Below, piece by piece: positions 1 to 11,395 of a stretch of 64,000 bases of DNA. The notes under the pieces were generated by a model. It saw only the letters and a program-made list of their open reading frames with translations, made no database searches and was not told the DNA's origin. Position 1 is the stretch's first letter. Each line of letters opens with the position of its first letter. Source of the DNA: Allodiplogaster sudhausi (Eukaryota > Nematoda > Chromadorea > Rhabditida > Diplogasteridae); NCBI GenBank assembly GCA_945643635.1, contig CALZFC010000349.1, positions 2,968,501 to 3,032,500 of the forward strand, given 5' to 3'. The translations under genes were made by a program, and so were the position numbers.

Positions 1-239
1 ACGATCTGCCTCTGCGCGATGATATTGGCATCGATTTCGTTGTAGATCCGTCTCACGTCTTCCGGTAGCAGTGTTGGCAGGAGCCGGAGTAGCTCGTCCT
101 CGGTCATGGTGTTGATCGCCATATAATCATTAAGCCGGGTGCAGAAACGCGTCATGAATTCGGTGTGAGGGTCGAACGTCGGTGGTGGCGGACGGACTGA
201 GTTCAGGATGCGTTGTTGAGTCGTTAGGCGCGACATCAT
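1..239 (-). CDS. Partial Gag N-terminus of an LTR retrotransposon
   Basis: The minus strand is open from a double ATG at 239 to the left edge (about 79 codons) with no stop. The protein starts MMSRLTTQQRILNSV, then a proline run (VRPPPPTFDPHTEF) and a helical, acidic stretch (MTEDELLRLLPTLLPEDVRR), a composition typical of the start of a retroelement Gag. No capsid or zinc-knuckle motif is visible because the gene leaves the window. GC content is clearly higher than in the DNA to its right, which suggests a younger insertion or a different origin. The LTR and primer-binding site should lie just right of 239 but I cannot fix their borders with only one end present. It could also be a host gene exon. 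Confidence 0.45.
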   Translation of the reverse strand, partial: MMSRLTTQQRILNSVRPPPPTFDPHTEFMTRFCTRLNDYMAINTMTEDELLRLLPTLLPEDVRRIYNEIDANIIAQRQI

Positions 240-966
240 GCGGCCGTTGTCTTGTGGTGCGACTGCTTTCTCGCTACTCTTTGTTCTGTGTCTGTATGTA
301 GAAGAGGAGCGAGTAAATGGGTCATCGCGGACGAACGCGGAAAGTGAAAGTCGCATTCGAACACACATGTGTATACGTATGAGCGCTATCTGCGCTTCTG
401 TACGTATGGTTGTTCCCCCAGAGCACACGGGGGTGGGTGTATTGGGCCATAATGTAACAGCATGCTAGCTATATGTGTATATGTATACCTATGCATATTA
501 GGAACTATCCTAGGGTTATTTATGTGGACAAACTATTTATTATTCAACTTAACGAAAAGAAGTGGCATTAGAGAAAGAAAGATTTATGACTCTACATATG
601 TATGTATAAAAGTGTGAATGTATGTGCAAGCATATTTCTAGTGTCTAGTCTGTGATATCATCTCACGCAGTTTCACTTTCGATGCGCACTGCATTGTCTC
701 TTTTATGATATCATATCTCTGTCTGTTGACCTTTGCGCGTGAAACATTTGGCACTTTTCTCTTTCTGTCTATTAACGGGCGCGGGCGGCATTGAGAAAGT
801 GCAAGCGAATGTTTTTACGGCTCTGTCCTCCGCTTTTCGCAGCGGCGGGGTAATAATCGGTTTTTTTTTTGCCATGGCTAGGCAACTCTTCGCGCCAATG
901 AGTGTTGCAGTTAGTGTGACTGTCTGCACTTTTCGCGGCCAAATGAGGTGTGATGATGGGAAATGC

Positions 967-998
<32 letters not shown>

Positions 999-2200
999 TT
1001 TCTCTCCTTTAAGGTGAGGAATGTGACCTTCTTTGGAAATTACGTAATAACAGAAGAGAGAGTGAGTGGTGAATACTACTTCTGATGAATGCAAAATTAA
1101 TTTTCGGGCCGTATTGTTAAAGCATACTATAGGTCTTATGTTGCATATGCTTATTTCCGTGTGCTCGGGGGGAAAATATGAACTAATCGCGGGGTAAGGA
1201 AGCAAAACAGGCGGGCGACACCTCTACTAAAACGTAAGATTGAACACAATACTAAAAGAAAATAAAGAAATTGGTGGAAAGTGGGGAGAGGGAAGTGTGC
1301 TCCGGGTGGAATGGAGAGGATCGGCGGGCTGCCCCCTTCTGATGGATGGACATGGACGGTTGGGACTGGTGGTATAACAGTGACATAGCTGGGGCAAGGG
1401 ACATAAACTATACATATGCGGCGTCTGGCCTTGCCAGTCTGTTTCTTCGGGAAGGAGAGTATTAAGGGTGGAGGTTGCATGCAATTATGGGGTAGTCTAA
1501 AAAATACATTACCTCTCACTTCTCACTAAACCAGACGGCGAGGTCAGCCAATTGCGATGGCTTGTGGCAGCGTCCTAATGACTGCTCCACTTTCTCTTTT
1601 TTCTTTCTCTTTCTCTTCACACCCCTCGTGTTCCCCTACTGGCTGTCTACGCGCGCTGTTCAAAAGCCGCTATTACTTAAAACGCAAATAATTTTTCTTT
1701 TCTTTTGAGGGGTGAGCGCGCGAATCCCTTACAGCCAGTATAAAAAAATGCCGCTTTTTTTTTCTTTTCTCTCTGCGCGGTACATACAATTAAACGAAAA
1801 TAATTTTGGGTAGCCCCCAGCTATGTACTGTATAAGGGACTAACTACGGCGCCTGCAGACGGTCGTTCGAAGCGTCCGGGACCTCCATGTCATATGCCGT
1901 TGGTGTCTGTCGCATATGGTAGTCTGTGGTGTAGCAAGACGAAGACCTCTCTCATGATTCCTTTATTCCACCGCGGTTGACATCAGCTAGCGAAGGGGAA
2001 AGGGCAGAGAGGGAAAGGGGGCAGCCGCCTCACATGAAGGTGTTCTCTCTCACACTACCAGCCGGCTTGGACCGGCATGGCGCTGCCGCCCTTTTGGGGC
2101 GGAGCCCTTTAACCTTTAGCGGGACGGCTGCCCTCCATAACATGAGTCAATAATTGTGAGTTCAGTCAATATAGTCACTGGAGTGCTCGGAGAAGAATTT
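240..2200. other. Non-coding stretch; possible leader/LTR of the gag element
   Basis: No convincing coding exon is seen on either strand. The stretch holds a short GA microsatellite near 968-1000, purine- and pyrimidine-rich blocks, and a small inverted-repeat element at 1637-1740. Part of it may be the leader and LTR of the minus-strand gag element at the left edge, but without the second LTR in the window this cannot be shown. Confidence 0.3.
1637..1740. repeat. Small TA-flanked inverted-repeat element (MITE-like)
   Basis: TACTGGCTGT at 1637 is the reverse complement of ACAGCCAGTA ending at 1740, followed inside on each side by a GCGCGC block. A TA at each border would fit a TA target duplication as used by Tc1/mariner-type MITEs. 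The length is about 104 bp with no coding capacity. Confidence 0.4.
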
Positions 2201-4684
2201 TTATGCATGAGTCACTTCCAGCATTGTAAAGTTATATCCTTTTGAGGATTCACCTAGTTCCAGGGTTCTCGTGCCGGCTCGGCTAGTATCTGTTACAAGT
2301 GAGGTTGCAGCTGGTGACGGATCAAGGTCCTGATTGGTTGCTTGCAAAGTTGATGTTGTCTGTTTCGCCGTGTGAGTTGCTTTGGAAGGTACTGAGGTAC
2401 CTGTAACGTTGTGAGCGAACCAGGAAAGATACAAATGCATATTTAAAAAAAACCCCGACAACAAGGAAACGGTACATGCTCACTAAGATCATTCTTGTAC
2501 AAGCCGATTTCTAAGAACCTGATTGTAAGTGAGCATAGGAAGAAAGAGCGTGAAACTTACCAGTTTTTATACAACTCGACGAGGTCTTTATTTGAATTTT
2601 TTTCTAAGTGTTCAAAAGATTTTTCCTCGTCAAAAGTTTAAGATGAATTTTTTCGGTCAATAGCAAATTTTCGCAAAAAAAAACTTCTCTAAATGAAATT
2701 TGAAGGGCTTATAAAGAGCTGTCGAACGGTGTCTTCATACTTTGGAAAACAACCGTTTAAAGGAATTACAGCCTTATGAATGTTTATGGTTACGGTAGCG
2801 TATTTCATTGGGAAAGTGACTAACTGCATTTATGCTGATCTTTATGAGCTCGTCGAGTTGTATGCGATTTTATATTTTCATATCTTACGAAATGTAAATT
2901 TCAATGGCAAGGCTTGATATTGCCGTTGTCGAGTCTTACGGAGAGGCTCTCTTAACATAAATGTTGCAATAACTAGCCTTTGTCAAGTCTTGCACTTGTC
3001 GTCTTGGGGACGGAGACTGTTATGATGATGCTAGTAGGTTCCGCTATGTCTGTAGTTTTGAGTTCAGCAGTCACATGTTCAGACTTCGCTGGAGCACTCG
3101 TGGAAGAAACTTCGTTTGTTTCTGACTCTTCAGGCTCTTTGTTAGCTGTGCTAACGTGAAATGTTGTTTTCTGTGCAAGATTCACTTCCAGCGTTGCAAA
3201 CTCAGAGGAATCACTTAGTTCTATCGGTGTCATGAATCTTCGGCTTGTTTCTGTTAAATTACGGTTGCGGCTGGTGGCGGATCAAGGACTGCACTGGTTG
3301 ATTGCATAGCTGTTCTACCGAAGCAGTTTTTTGGAAGATATCATGCACCTTTAAGGCGATCCAAGAAATAGATGTCACTAATATTTTTAAACCTGTGTGA
3401 ATTCTTCGGTCTATGCTTATTGTTGGTAACATCATCGTTCAAATACCGGATGACTTTCAACTTGTTTAAAAAAATTGCCATAAGTATGTAGTCTTAACCA
3501 AATCTTGTACCCGACGCGGTGATGGGGACTGTAGTGGTGTGGCTAGTGGGCTCATCTGTCGTTGTGGGTTCAGCCATCAGAGGTTCAGTCGTAACTGGAG
3601 CACTCGTGGAATATGCCTCGTCTGCTCTTCGGTCTTAAATCATCACGTCTGTGACTGACTTTTGGCTTTTGAATTGTGTCCGTTTTTCAAATTCAGGGTA
3701 TTTTGTGGAATCACCTTGGGTTAGCTCCTTGTTTGTCTTGTAAGTTCGGCTTGTGTCTGTTACAATTGCGCTTGCAGCTGATGATGGATCAAGGTCGAGA
3801 CTGGTTTATTGCATGGCTGATTTTGTCAGTTTCGCCGAGGCAGTCGTTTTGGATGTTACTGAGGCATTTGTTACTTTGGCCGGTGAACCTGGAAAAGGTA
3901 CACTGCAAAAATAAAATAAAGACCTACGGTAAGTGCATATTCATTGTTAATATGATCATCGTTCTAATGACGGACGTCTTTCAACTTGATCTTAAGGTGT
4001 CTTCGAAAAGTCTTTTACTTGTCGATTGCGCGGCAGCACGGCATCGTTGTTCTGTTCGGTTAAAGCGCCAGACTTGATGAACCACCTTCTCCTCTACACC
4101 GTTGTGCAGACATGAAGATGTGTTAAGAGAAAAAGCAGTGCAGGATTCGTTCTGAGCATCGTAATTTACACAATCACACCATTTTTTTGTTTCTAAAATA
4201 ATAAGGAGCTTAAAATGCATGTATGATTTTTTGTTTAATCAAAATATTTAGAATTATTTTCTTTTGAGTAGATATAAACGCCAAAGAAATACTTTAGCTT
4301 TCTACAGCTGACCCGGATGCAATCGCTGGCGCATTTCCGAAGCAGAATCACTTGCTCACCGCTGATCGTATCATTGCTTGGTGGGTCGCGAAAGAACTTT
4401 ATCTCGAGAACCTCGAAGGGACTTGTTTTAGAAATTTTTAAGGAAATGCAAATAGACATCTTTGTTCACCGAACTGGCTAATGTTATGTTCATTTTACGA
4501 TTTCTTTTTCGGACACTTTTTATTCTAAGGATCCGAGCACTGGAAAACGTAAATTTTAAAGGTAGAAAGTCCATAATTTTCATACGTTTATGACAAGTCA
4601 GTAATGATCAGCTTTCAATACATGTATTACCTCCTCAGTGATGAGATGCAGATGAAGCAGGAAGGAAGCGATTTCCCAGAGCAT
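2201..4684 (-). pseudogene. Decayed secreted Ser/Thr-rich (mucin-like) gene with Cys-rich N-terminal exons
   Basis: Read on the minus strand, a possible signal-peptide exon (MLWEIASFLLHLHLITEE, 4684-4631, followed by GTAATA) is followed by Cys-containing exon pieces at 4459-4235 (RKCASDCIRVSCRK) and 4220-3981 (CDCVNYDAQNESC). These loosely resemble the Cys pattern of PAN/apple-type domains. Downstream lie three diverged copies of a Ser/Thr-rich unit at about 3900-3490, 3330-2973 and 2464-2201. They share the motifs DLDPS, VTDTSR and STSAP. Copies contain in-frame stops (for example in the 3.7-kb copy) and disagree in frame, so the gene is probably dead. The gene model, especially the joins between exons, is an inference. 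Confidence 0.35.
2570..2955. repeat. Remnant of a TTAA-flanked foldback element
   Basis: The right border reads GGAGAGGCTCTCTTAA (ending 2955), the same end as the large foldback elements at 17.9-20.6 kb and 24.2-25.9 kb. Inside, TACAACTCGACGAG near 2571 has an inverted partner (CTCGTCGAGTTGTA) near 2850. No matching left end is found, so this is a truncated or rearranged copy. Confidence 0.4.
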
Positions 4685-4699
4685 GTTCACAGCCTACCA

Positions 4700-5940
4700 G
4701 TAGAGCTACTGTCAACAAGAAGACAGTGAATAGTGAATACACTTCTTCCTAAAAATTGAAGTCCATTGGTATCCGAGGCAATAGCTACTGCTTCCACTTT
4801 CGGTTCTCTGTCGCAGTCGAACATTTGCGCAACGTTACTATAAAGTGGCTTACGGCCTATGCAAAGGGAAAAAACAAAACATAAACATGTAAAAACTGCG
4901 TGTTAGAAAAGTCTTTCTGCGAAGAAGAAGTTTTCGGGGGGGGGGGGGATGGGAGGAGGTTATCGCGAAAGTTCAGACCCATGCTGCTGCTGTAGGATGT
5001 TGACCAACCAATCACGGATAAAGAATATTGTGAGGCTGATTTAGACAATGATAAGCTGATTGATTGATGAGTTAGCAAAACAGTTCAAATGCTCTGATAT
5101 TCAAAGGAGCTGTCCATGGAGATTACAATATTGCTTTATTTTTGGTAATACTATCCGGTACCAAAAGAAACATCGTTAGGATCCTGTAGGGGCCCTGAGG
5201 AGAAAAAACACATTTGCTCACGCCGTACTGTAGAATTTAGAGAGTCATCACTCATTGTCTATTTTCTCCCCATGTACATCCTCATTCTAGCCGAAAGAAC
5301 GTAATAACTAGGTGAGAAGCGGCCAGCCACACTTGAGATTCGAGGAAAGAGAAGAAAGGCAGAGAGAAAAAGCCTCACAAAGTCTAATTGTTGTTTAGCT
5401 TGTAGTATGTGTTTATTACATGTATTCATCTCTCTGTATTGTCCCTTTGTCTGTCCTTTCTCTCTCTCTGTAGATCCACCCGAGAATCTATCTCTCCGAC
5501 CAACTCCCAGCAATGACGCAACAGTTACCTTTGTCCAAGGAGCGATTGGCCTTATGCCGGGTTGCATTCGTTACTCCTCCTGATATAGTTCACGTCCTTG
5601 TCTCCTTCGTCAATGACCAACAGCCTGGGCCCGCTCTATTCCACAACTCCTCAGGAAACTTCTCCTCTGACACTCTCTGATCGCTCCTTGTCTTCCCGTG
5701 TTGTCATTGAATATAAAGTATTTGCCTTTGTAGCTGCCGTTGTTGCCGCCCGGGGACGCAATAGAAGTACTATGTTAGAAGGAACGCATAGATTCCCAAC
5801 TCGTTTGCACTGGATCGAGAAATGTATACACTTTCAGTATGTATGTACATATATTCCTTAGTGTTAGCGGATTCATATACGGATTGAGAGAGAGCACAGC
5901 TAGACAGCATAGTAAATATAGCAAGGCGTAACTAGTAGAA
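4700..5940. other. No supported gene
   Basis: Only short reading frames are present. There is a run of G near 4936-4949 and a TCTCTC tract near 5459-5472. The part just before the BEL/Pao remnant (about 5460-5760) could be its leader or upstream Gag, but no clear similarity or LTR border can be read. Confidence 0.3.
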
Positions 5941-5944
5941 AAAC

Positions 5945-7120
5945 ATGCTTCATAGAAACTTAAGATCACTCGAAGAAGTGTTCAAATGGCAGCACGAGCA
6001 TCGCGACTTCTCTGGCAATCTGCTGATGCCAAACACGGAGCAACTGCTGACAAAGGTTGAGGAAGTGCTAAGATGTGAAGAATTCTCGCAATCCCAGCTG
6101 GCATCTCTGAAGGCCTGGCAGTCTGAACCGCAGCAGAACTTCGGCGGCAACTATACGCATGAATAATCCCAGCAAAGAGAGAACAACGAGTTCCGCCAGT
6201 ACAGTCATGAGCGGCCACATAACTCTCACTCTCAGAGGACCAACGAAGGTCAACGTGCTGGACACAACGAGTTCCGCCAATCCGGTGGCAATGGTCGACC
6301 CCATAACTCGTACCATCAGAAGGCTAACAATAGTCAAGATGGAAGGAACGCATCACAGTTCCAGCCCAGAAGGGACATGAATCCCACTGGAGATAACTCC
6401 AAGAGAGAGTCGGTTAACACGGCGCAAGAAGCAGAGAAGAAGAGCGAAGACTCAATCGCAATCTCTGTGCCCACCGTCCTCTTCACTGACAAGAACCACA
6501 AGAATTCGAGTCACCTGCTCACCACCAACGTCCCTGTTATGCTGCGTGGCAAACAGCGAGTCAGGACGAGAGCAATGCTCGACACAGGAGCAACGGTGTC
6601 CCTTGTGTCCAAATCCTTCGTGAAGCAACATGGCATCAAACCGACTGGAAGCAAGACATTGTCAATCCTCGGTGTCGGTGGCCACTCGAAGGGTGAAGAC
6701 CAATATGACGTTGTACAACTCTTCTTGGAGACAGGGAAAGGTGAAAAGATCAAAGTGAACGCACTGGTCTTCGACAATCCGATCCCACCTGTCAGAAACC
6801 CGAGACTGAGCGAAGAAGACGCTGTCTTTGTGAAGGAGAAGAAGATTCAGACTACCCTCGAGACAACGTCAAACCGCCAGATCTCCTTCTCAGCCTCAGT
6901 GCAACAATCGACATCCTAGACTTCCAGAATCCAATCTGTCTGCCAAGTGGCCTTCGACTGTTGTCATCGAAGTTCGGCTACGTCATCGGCTCGGCATCAG
7001 AGAAGGATATTCTGAATGACTCTGTGTCAGTCTATACTGTGAACGATCAGAAGTCGAGGCGCTCTTCTAAGAAAGCGTCCTTCGTTAAGAATCAATCCCG
7101 CGAGAACAGCTGTTATCTCA
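5945..7120 (+). pseudogene. Broken BEL/Pao-type Gag-protease
   Basis: A single frame from 5945 carries a Gag-like helical stretch, is interrupted by a TAA at 6164-6166, and continues in the same frame to 6919 through a Gln/Arg/Asn-rich nucleocapsid-like segment into a retroviral aspartic protease. The protease active site is RAMLDTGATVSLVSK (DTGA, near 6570-6615), followed by the glycine-rich ILGVGGHSKG. Near 6860-6880 the sense frame shifts: another frame continues with LPSGLRLLSSKFGYVIGS, which resembles the conserved linker after the protease in BEL/Pao elements, and ends near 7120. No reverse transcriptase or integrase follows. One nonsense codon plus one frameshift and missing downstream domains make this a dead fragment. 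Assignment to BEL/Pao rests on the protease and linker style. Confidence 0.65.
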
Positions 7121-8382
7121 AGTGAACCGTTTCTTCCGTGCCCACGTCCTCTCACTCCCCGGTATTGCACATTCAGCACGTTGCTTTTAGCGACAAACCT
7201 GCTAACACTGCGAACCGCGGGCGAGAGAGACAGTCCAAGTATCCGGAAAGGCAGAAGCCTTCACACAACCGGGTCCCCTTCATTCGCCCAAGGCGCTCTT
7301 CCACTTCTCTGGTTCCGTCAGAACCTTTGGCTGACATTTCTAGTGAGAAAGGAACCCACTTCTCATCTGAACTGAATGAATACTCATTTTTCTGGAGTAA
7401 GCAGAACCAGACAGAATGCTCTCCTTCACACAACAAGACGGACAAGATCCGCAAGAAGCGTTCGCACAAATTGGACTCTCGCCAATTCAAACAACGCCGG
7501 CAGAATTCTGATACCGAACACGACGTTTTGGCCGGTGGGAGGGTCACTGGAACAAATCGTGTCCAGTGATTTCTCTTCCAAGCACATCTCTACCAGTAAT
7601 TTCGTCTAATTTTGTGACCTTCTCGTCTCTATAATTTAATTTGATGGCGAATCGCGAAGTTTCAGCAGTGGCAAGACTGACATGAGAAGGATTTGCACTG
7701 AGCTTTTACTGCTCTTCTTCACGAGACCTAGGCCACGAGAAATGAGAATCTGTCTCTGTTCGTACATCTTTCTTTTCCACCCCCAAGACTCGTGGCCAGT
7801 CTCATCCTCTTTCTCAATTCTTCATTCCTCTCATGATCTAACGTCAACGCCGTGCCTGACCTCACACTTCTTTGCCTTGCCATCACGTCTCTTGAATCAG
7901 CCACCCAGTAAGTATGGCCAAGAAGGATAAGTCACTTTCGACGAGCTGCCGGACAATCATCTACAACTTGCTGCTCTTCCTTCCCTTTTTGCCCTCGCCA
8001 ATGTTTCCAATTGCATTGGAATTTTCCCTTTTTCCCTTATTTTGCATTTGTCTTTCTTTCGTTAATTAGATGATTATATAATTTCATCTCATTTCAATTT
8101 GGTCTTTCCTCTCAATTCATTCTTCGTTCTGCGTCTGCCGGTGCTCGGGCGGTTCTCCTTTTCGCTCTCGCTTCGCCCGCAATCAGGCTTTATTTCCTTT
8201 CTTCAACTCTCTGTCTTATTTATTTCTCTGTGTCTCTCGTCTCTCTTTCTTTCTCAACCTCTTACTCTTCTCTGACTTCACTTCTCCCAAGGATAATAAA
8301 TCCTATCGAGTTAACTTCGAATTTATGTGTTGAAACACATTGCATTCTTCTCAATTCACACAGTTAAATCTGGTCGGTCCAT
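7121..8382. other. Probable 3' remnant/LTR-like, pyrimidine-rich DNA
   Basis: A 143-codon open frame at 7138-7569 is basic and low in similarity to anything I recognise; it may be residual retroelement sequence. From about 7620 to 8340 the plus strand is strongly pyrimidine-rich with an AATAAA near 8296, as in an LTR or 3' untranslated region. No second copy is present, so LTR borders cannot be set. Confidence 0.25.
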
Positions 8383-8723
8383 GTTCAAACAAACATGACT
8401 ACCAGTTTCTCCCCAGGAAAGAGCTCCAACCCAGAACAAAGTGGGTCTAATGGCTCTCTTTCACGACATGGGGTATCGCTTCTTTCACATGTAGTGTCGG
8501 ATTCTATGCGACTTAGTTTATTTCATAGCATCCAACTAAAAAGTGCAGGCATGTCCTATAGCGAGAAGATACGGATGGAGATTCAAACAACTGCTTGCCA
8601 ACAAACAAAGATCACTTCCTCAGTCACAGAAAAAGGCCTTTTTTCTGGAATGAGCAATTCGCACATGTCTGATCCTGATGTATCAAATGATTGAAAATTC
8701 ATGCAAGTTCTGTTTGTTTGAAC
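8383..8723. repeat. MITE-like element with 13-bp terminal inverted repeats
   Basis: GTTCAAACAAACA at 8383 is matched exactly as its reverse complement TGTTTGTTTGAAC ending at 8723. Almost the whole interior is one 100-codon open frame (8395-8694) with no recognisable domain. No clear target duplication is visible, so mobility is an inference. Confidence 0.4.
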
Positions 8724-9645
8724 TAAAGCGATTAATTTTCAGGATGAACGATTCCAATGACGAGAAAGGAGAATGCCGGCCATTTCAATTGTTCTGCACA
8801 ACATTGTGGATCAAGCCAGCATGTTCTTTCTTGATAATTTAAAATGTAACAATAATTACAAATGGCATATACAGAACAATTATATATAACTAATTAATGC
8901 TACGTGGTGGAAATATGGCGACCAGCAAATGTTATTGATATGCTGGAACTTAGAGGTTCTTCACCCTTTTTCTCCATCGTCTCTCCTTTCTTTTGATTAG
9001 AGGGAATCAGTAAAGTATCATTTCTTCTTGTCAGCACAGGTGGCATTAAAATTGACTCCAAAATGGAGTATCATTTGATCGTGATGTTCCAACCACGTGT
9101 CTGTCTCAACTTCTCGAACGGCTTCGCCAGCTCATCCGGTTCAACCACGGCAATGCCAACACTTTTGTGATTTGGGCAAGATTATGAATATGAAATGTGA
9201 CTCTTCGCACCCTATAAAAGCCTGCTCAGCCGAAGTCAGAATCATTCACTGGGACATCTTACTGAATTTTCTCTATTATTACCTCCTTTTATTCGAACTT
9301 TGATATCTTTTTAAGAGAATAAAATGTTGTTTTCAAAATTTTAGTATTTTTCATTGAAAAATAGTACGCTACCTTTCTTTAATAGTGCCCATTCCTAGCA
9401 GTGGTATTAAAAATATGGGTGTACTAATAGAGAATATTCGGAATTCTACTCCTCAACTAACAATAAGTTCAAAGTAATTCCAATCTTACCTGTATCAGGT
9501 TGCTTCGATAGTAGCTAAGACCCCAACTAAGCTATTTTCTTTCATTCCCTTAGATATTTCCATATTGCGACCTAATCAATGATCTCACTTTTACTGCCCG
9601 ATGAAACCATGGTTTTAGGATTAATTAATTTCAATTGTGGCATCC
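8724..9645. other. No supported gene; one TATA-like site
   Basis: No exon with convincing composition. The only eye-catching site is a TATAAAA at 9213-9219, annotated separately. Confidence 0.3.
9213..9219 (+). promoter_or_regulatory. TATA-box-like site
   Basis: CCTATAAAAGCC is a strong TATA match, with a possible initiator (CAGAATCATTCACT) about 25-30 bp downstream. The small secreted-peptide ORF begins 430 bp further on, so the link is uncertain. Confidence 0.3.
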
Positions 9646-9792
9646 ATGACTCTGCATGGCATGACAGCCGTCGTCACGGCCCTTCTCTTCCTCCAGTATG
9701 CGCATACCACCGACGCATATCTCGGTTGGATTCATCGCTATTGTGATCAGTGCATGAATTTCGTCCTCAGACATCTAAAGAAAGATGCTTAA
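9646..9792 (+). CDS. Candidate small secreted peptide (48 aa)
   Basis: The frame starts MTLHGMTAVVTALLFLQYAH and continues with a small-residue cleavage region (TTDA). That is the shape of a signal peptide, and it leaves a mature peptide of about 24 residues containing a CxxC (CDQC) and a basic C-terminus (LRHLKKDA) before TAA at 9790-9792. It lies just upstream of the Cys-rich domain exons at 10.0-12 kb and could be an isolated small gene or their first exon. On the opposite strand the same DNA is also open, so this call rests on the signal-peptide shape alone. Confidence 0.4.
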   Translation: MTLHGMTAVVTALLFLQYAHTTDAYLGWIHRYCDQCMNFVLRHLKKDA

Positions 9793-10064
9793 TTACTTAT
9801 TGCGTACAGCCAAGATTCTGTACCAGTGCACGCTCCAAATAAATTCGATCCGAAACAAGTAGCAAAGAAGTAAAAGTACAAATGATGTGCTGTCGCATTC
9901 TGGAAAGAATATAAATAAAACAATGACTCGTTAACTTATAACATGTAAACTTACAAATTAGAATATTCCCGGACTAGTTATTTCAAAACCAATAGATGTT
10001 AGGTGTTGCCTTTTAATGATATTGAGGTCATCAACATTCTCCATTCCCTTGAGGTTCGCCATGC

Positions 10065-10420
10065 TCGTGCGCGGGGATTCCGCCGGCTACGGGCACAACG
10101 GGCAGTGCCAACTGTCAGACGGGCTACACCTGTGACCCAAGCAAACTCGTCGAAGACGCTTGTACCGTATCTTGCATTCAGCCGTTTTCTCAGCCAGTGG
10201 TTGGTGTCGCCAATTATTCGAAATACTTAACTGTTCTCACTGTCCAGTAAATAAATTAATTAGAGACAATCAATTTAAAATAAAACATTCTTTGTATCAG
10301 TACAAGAGTGGTCTCTCGTGGCTGATAGCGGACAAGATCAATTGTACCAACGGCCAGTACTACGCCAACGACCGCTTCATCCAGCCCAAGGCGCTCAGTT
10401 GCAAGAGTCTACCTCATTAG
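10065..10420 (+). CDS. Cys-rich secreted-type domain, copy 1 (two exons)
   Basis: Exon a (about 10065-10199) reads CAGIPPATGTTGSANCQTGY, then TCDPSKLVEDACTVSC. A phase-0 intron, 10200-10300 (GTTGGT to TATCAG), leads to exon b (10301-10420), with INCTNGQYYANDRF and SCKSLPH before TAG. The layout, a CPxGY-like first half and an LTCxxxxQW-like second half separated by a phase-0 intron, recurs in copies 2-4 downstream, which is why I accept it. The 5' end of exon a is not fixed. The family is not one I can name; composition suggests an extracellular nematode protein. Confidence 0.45.
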
Positions 10421-10505
10421 AAATGCTTGCGCCTCTTTCCTCCTGATATAATGCAACCCTTCGAAAAGAAACCCCTAATTTCGAAATGAAACCCACACTT
10501 CATGA

Positions 10506-10880
10506 AGGCTGTGACGAATGCACGTATTCAATGGCGCCGCCATCCTCGTGTCCGCCCGGATACGCGTGCAGCTCTACAGCGGTTGTAGTCAGTTCGTACT
10601 ACACCAACTGCACAATGCTACGCTGCCCAGACGGCTACACGGGAATGGTACAAAGCTCTCAGTGTTCAATAATATATTGTTTTCTTACATAGAATGGAAA
10701 ACACATCTCGTATAATGGAAAAGCATAAAAGAAGGCTGCTTGAGCTGACGCATTCCGATGGGACCGTTACCAGACTTGAGTCAACGCTGACATGCACTTC
10801 CGCAAACAAGCAGTGGAAGGACTACTCCGACAAGTACTACACGACCCCTCAACTAACGTGCGCAGCCTACGGTGAGTTGG
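10506..10880 (+). CDS. Cys-rich secreted-type domain, copy 2
   Basis: The first half, about 10506-10647, reads GCDECTYSMAPPSSCPPGYA and then TNCTMLRCPDGYTGM, ending at a GTACAA donor. The second half, about 10735-10873, reads HSDGTVTRLESTLTCTSANK followed by QLTCAAYG and a GTGAGT donor. The CPDG...intron...SDGT order matches copy 3. The acceptor between the halves is unclear (TTACATAG at 10692 gives a stop in the obvious phase), so either the real acceptor lies elsewhere or this copy is damaged. Function unknown. Confidence 0.4.
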
Positions 10881-11039
10881 CGAAACATGTAGCAATGACA
10901 TTTTCTAGTACCATATTACACTACTTCAATTCATTTTGTCCAAGGTGGGCATCCATCTACGAAACCTCCCCACTTTGAAACGACGACAGAGGAGAACAAC
11001 CAAGACTTCACTTCGGATGATGGTTACTTTCCTCACTGT

Positions 11040-11395
11040 TGCAAGTAATGACGACAAAAATGTTACAAGCTTTCGACAGCAAGATAATGTTCAGCCTGCG
11101 GCGATCGGTGCTCATATTCTGTCGGCCCCGACTGCTCTTCATGCTTTGAGCCAGTGATGGAGTATCACTACGCAAACTGCCCGAAGGTCACCTGTCCTGA
11201 TAGCCACGAGTTGTTGGTGCGACGTTTACCTTTTTTACTGGAAATTACTAACAACAAAAACACGCACGTATAACAGGTATCCGACGGAACGGCTTCGCAA
11301 ACCATACCAGAAGGTGCGTGGTGCAGGCCAGACGGCAGTTGGTGGAGGGGCGAAACCGGCTCTGGATTGAATAAAGTTGTGAGTGTTATCTGCCC
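11040..11395 (+). CDS. Cys-rich secreted-type domain, copy 3
   Basis: The first exon contains CSACGDRCSYSVGPDCSSCF and then HYANCPKVTCPDSHELL, ending at 11216. The intron 11217-11276 (GTGCGA to AACAG) is phase 0. The second exon begins VSDGTASQTIPEGAWCRPDG and runs through SWWRGETG to KVVSVIC. This is the clearest copy: both halves are open, the splice sites are canonical and Cys spacing matches copies 1 and 2. Its near-identical downstream duplicate (copy 4) has a stop. Likely extracellular; the family is not recognised. Confidence 0.5.

Noticed and set aside
7138..7569. 143-codon plus-strand frame after the BEL/Pao remnant
   Set aside because: Basic, low-similarity composition and no motif of reverse transcriptase, RNase H or integrase; kept only as possible retroelement debris.
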